NCBI GenBank assembly: GCA_001587675.1
Contig: LNGD01000031.1
Span: 1-14,291, forward strand
Length of the DNA: 14,291 bases
Source: Candidatus Methanofastidiosum methylothiophilum
GTDB taxonomy: Archaea; Methanobacteriota_B; Thermococci; Methanofastidiosales; Methanofastidiosaceae
Direction: 5' to 3'
Of this stretch, positions 13,980 through 14,291 are shown piece after piece; position 1 is the first letter of the stretch, and each line of letters opens with the position of its first letter. A program made the translations under genes and the position numbers. Below the pieces are notes generated by a model that saw only the letters and a program-made list of their open reading frames with translations, made no database searches and was not told where the DNA came from.

Positions 13980-14291
13980 ATGATAAAGCTTTTTGATACA
14001 ACCTTGAGGGATGGTACACAAGGGGAGGGCATAGCTTTCTCTGCAAACGATAAACTAAAGGTATGTGAAAAGCTTGATGAACTAGGGATACATTATATTG
14101 AAGGAGGATGGCCAGGGTCTAATCCAAAAGATGTAGAATTCTTCAAGAATTCTAAATCTCTTTCCTTAACTAATTCAAAAATATGTGCATTTGGAAGCAC
14201 TAGAAGGGCCAAATTAAAGGCTGAAGAAGATCCTAACCTAAAGGCCATCTTAGATGTAGACACAGAGGTAGCATCGATTTTTGGGAAAAGT
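13980..14291 (+). CDS. cimA: CimA, (R)-citramalate synthase, N-terminal part (partial)
   Basis: The first 104 codons run to the window edge; the family is usually about 500 residues or more, so most of the gene is missing. The protein begins MIKLFDTTLRDGTQGEGIAF and carries YIEGGWPGSNPKD (near 44-56), AFGSTRRAKLKAEEDPNLKA (75-94) and IFGKS at the edge. The DGTQGEG and GGWPGSNP motifs mark the bacterial-type citramalate synthase branch of the LeuA family, which condenses pyruvate and acetyl-CoA to citramalate, the first step of threonine-independent isoleucine synthesis. Metal and substrate residues Arg10-Asp11 are present. AAGGAG (13968-13973) overlaps the leuB stop and lies six bases before the ATG, so it is part of the same operon. 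The downstream half, with the regulatory domain, cannot be judged. Confidence 0.9.
   Translation, partial: MIKLFDTTLRDGTQGEGIAFSANDKLKVCEKLDELGIHYIEGGWPGSNPKDVEFFKNSKSLSLTNSKICAFGSTRRAKLKAEEDPNLKAILDVDTEVASIFGKS

Noticed and set aside
1..14291. CRISPR arrays, transposons, tRNA or rRNA genes, prophage or defence islands
   Set aside because: No repeat-spacer arrays, transposase motifs, terminal repeats, tRNA-like cloverleafs or rRNA stretches were seen. The CPBP gene alone is not evidence of a defence system.

Overview
This AT-rich window carries two amino-acid biosynthesis blocks on the + strand, separated by one membrane-protein gene on the - strand. It is probably archaeal and most likely euryarchaeal. 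The signs are a LysW-carrier lysine cluster in the order HICDH-lysX-lysY-lysZ-lysJ-lysK, an archaeal-type LeuA, the short archaeal-type LeuC with a separate LeuD, purine-rich/TATA promoter-like elements, and GGTGA/GGAGG Shine-Dalgarno sites 4 to 6 bases before most starts. The species cannot be fixed from the sequence. A bacterium with a LysW pathway is the main alternative.

Positions 1-5045 hold the lysine block: the 3' end of a homoisocitrate dehydrogenase-like gene, then lysX, lysY, lysZ, lysJ and lysK. Short gaps or overlaps make it look like one operon whose promoter lies upstream of the window. The enzymes activate, phosphorylate, reduce, aminate and release LysW-bound alpha-aminoadipate to give lysine. 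As in some archaea, they could also turn glutamate into ornithine. The carrier LysW itself is not encoded here.

Positions 5016-5870 (- strand) encode a CPBP (CAAX/Abi) family integral-membrane protease homologue whose 3' end overlaps lysK tail to tail by 30 bases.

Positions 5871-6320 are a divergent intergenic region. It holds a perfect 22-bp palindrome, promoter-like elements, a possible 16-codon leader peptide rich in branched-chain residues (MELVIRGGTFLPHALL) with its own Shine-Dalgarno, and several inverted repeats just before leuA. One repeat arm can pair with the start of either the leader or leuA. This is the most interesting part of the window and could be an attenuation or translational switch, but that is inference.

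Positions 6321-14291 hold the branched-chain block leuA-ilvB-ilvN-ilvC-leuC-leuD-leuB-cimA, the last cut by the window edge. Acetohydroxyacid synthase (IlvBN) and ketol-acid reductoisomerase (IlvC) serve valine and isoleucine. LeuA, LeuCD and LeuB make the leucine precursor. CimA with LeuCD and LeuB would make 2-oxobutyrate from pyruvate for isoleucine. The dihydroxyacid dehydratase (IlvD) and the transaminase are not in the window.
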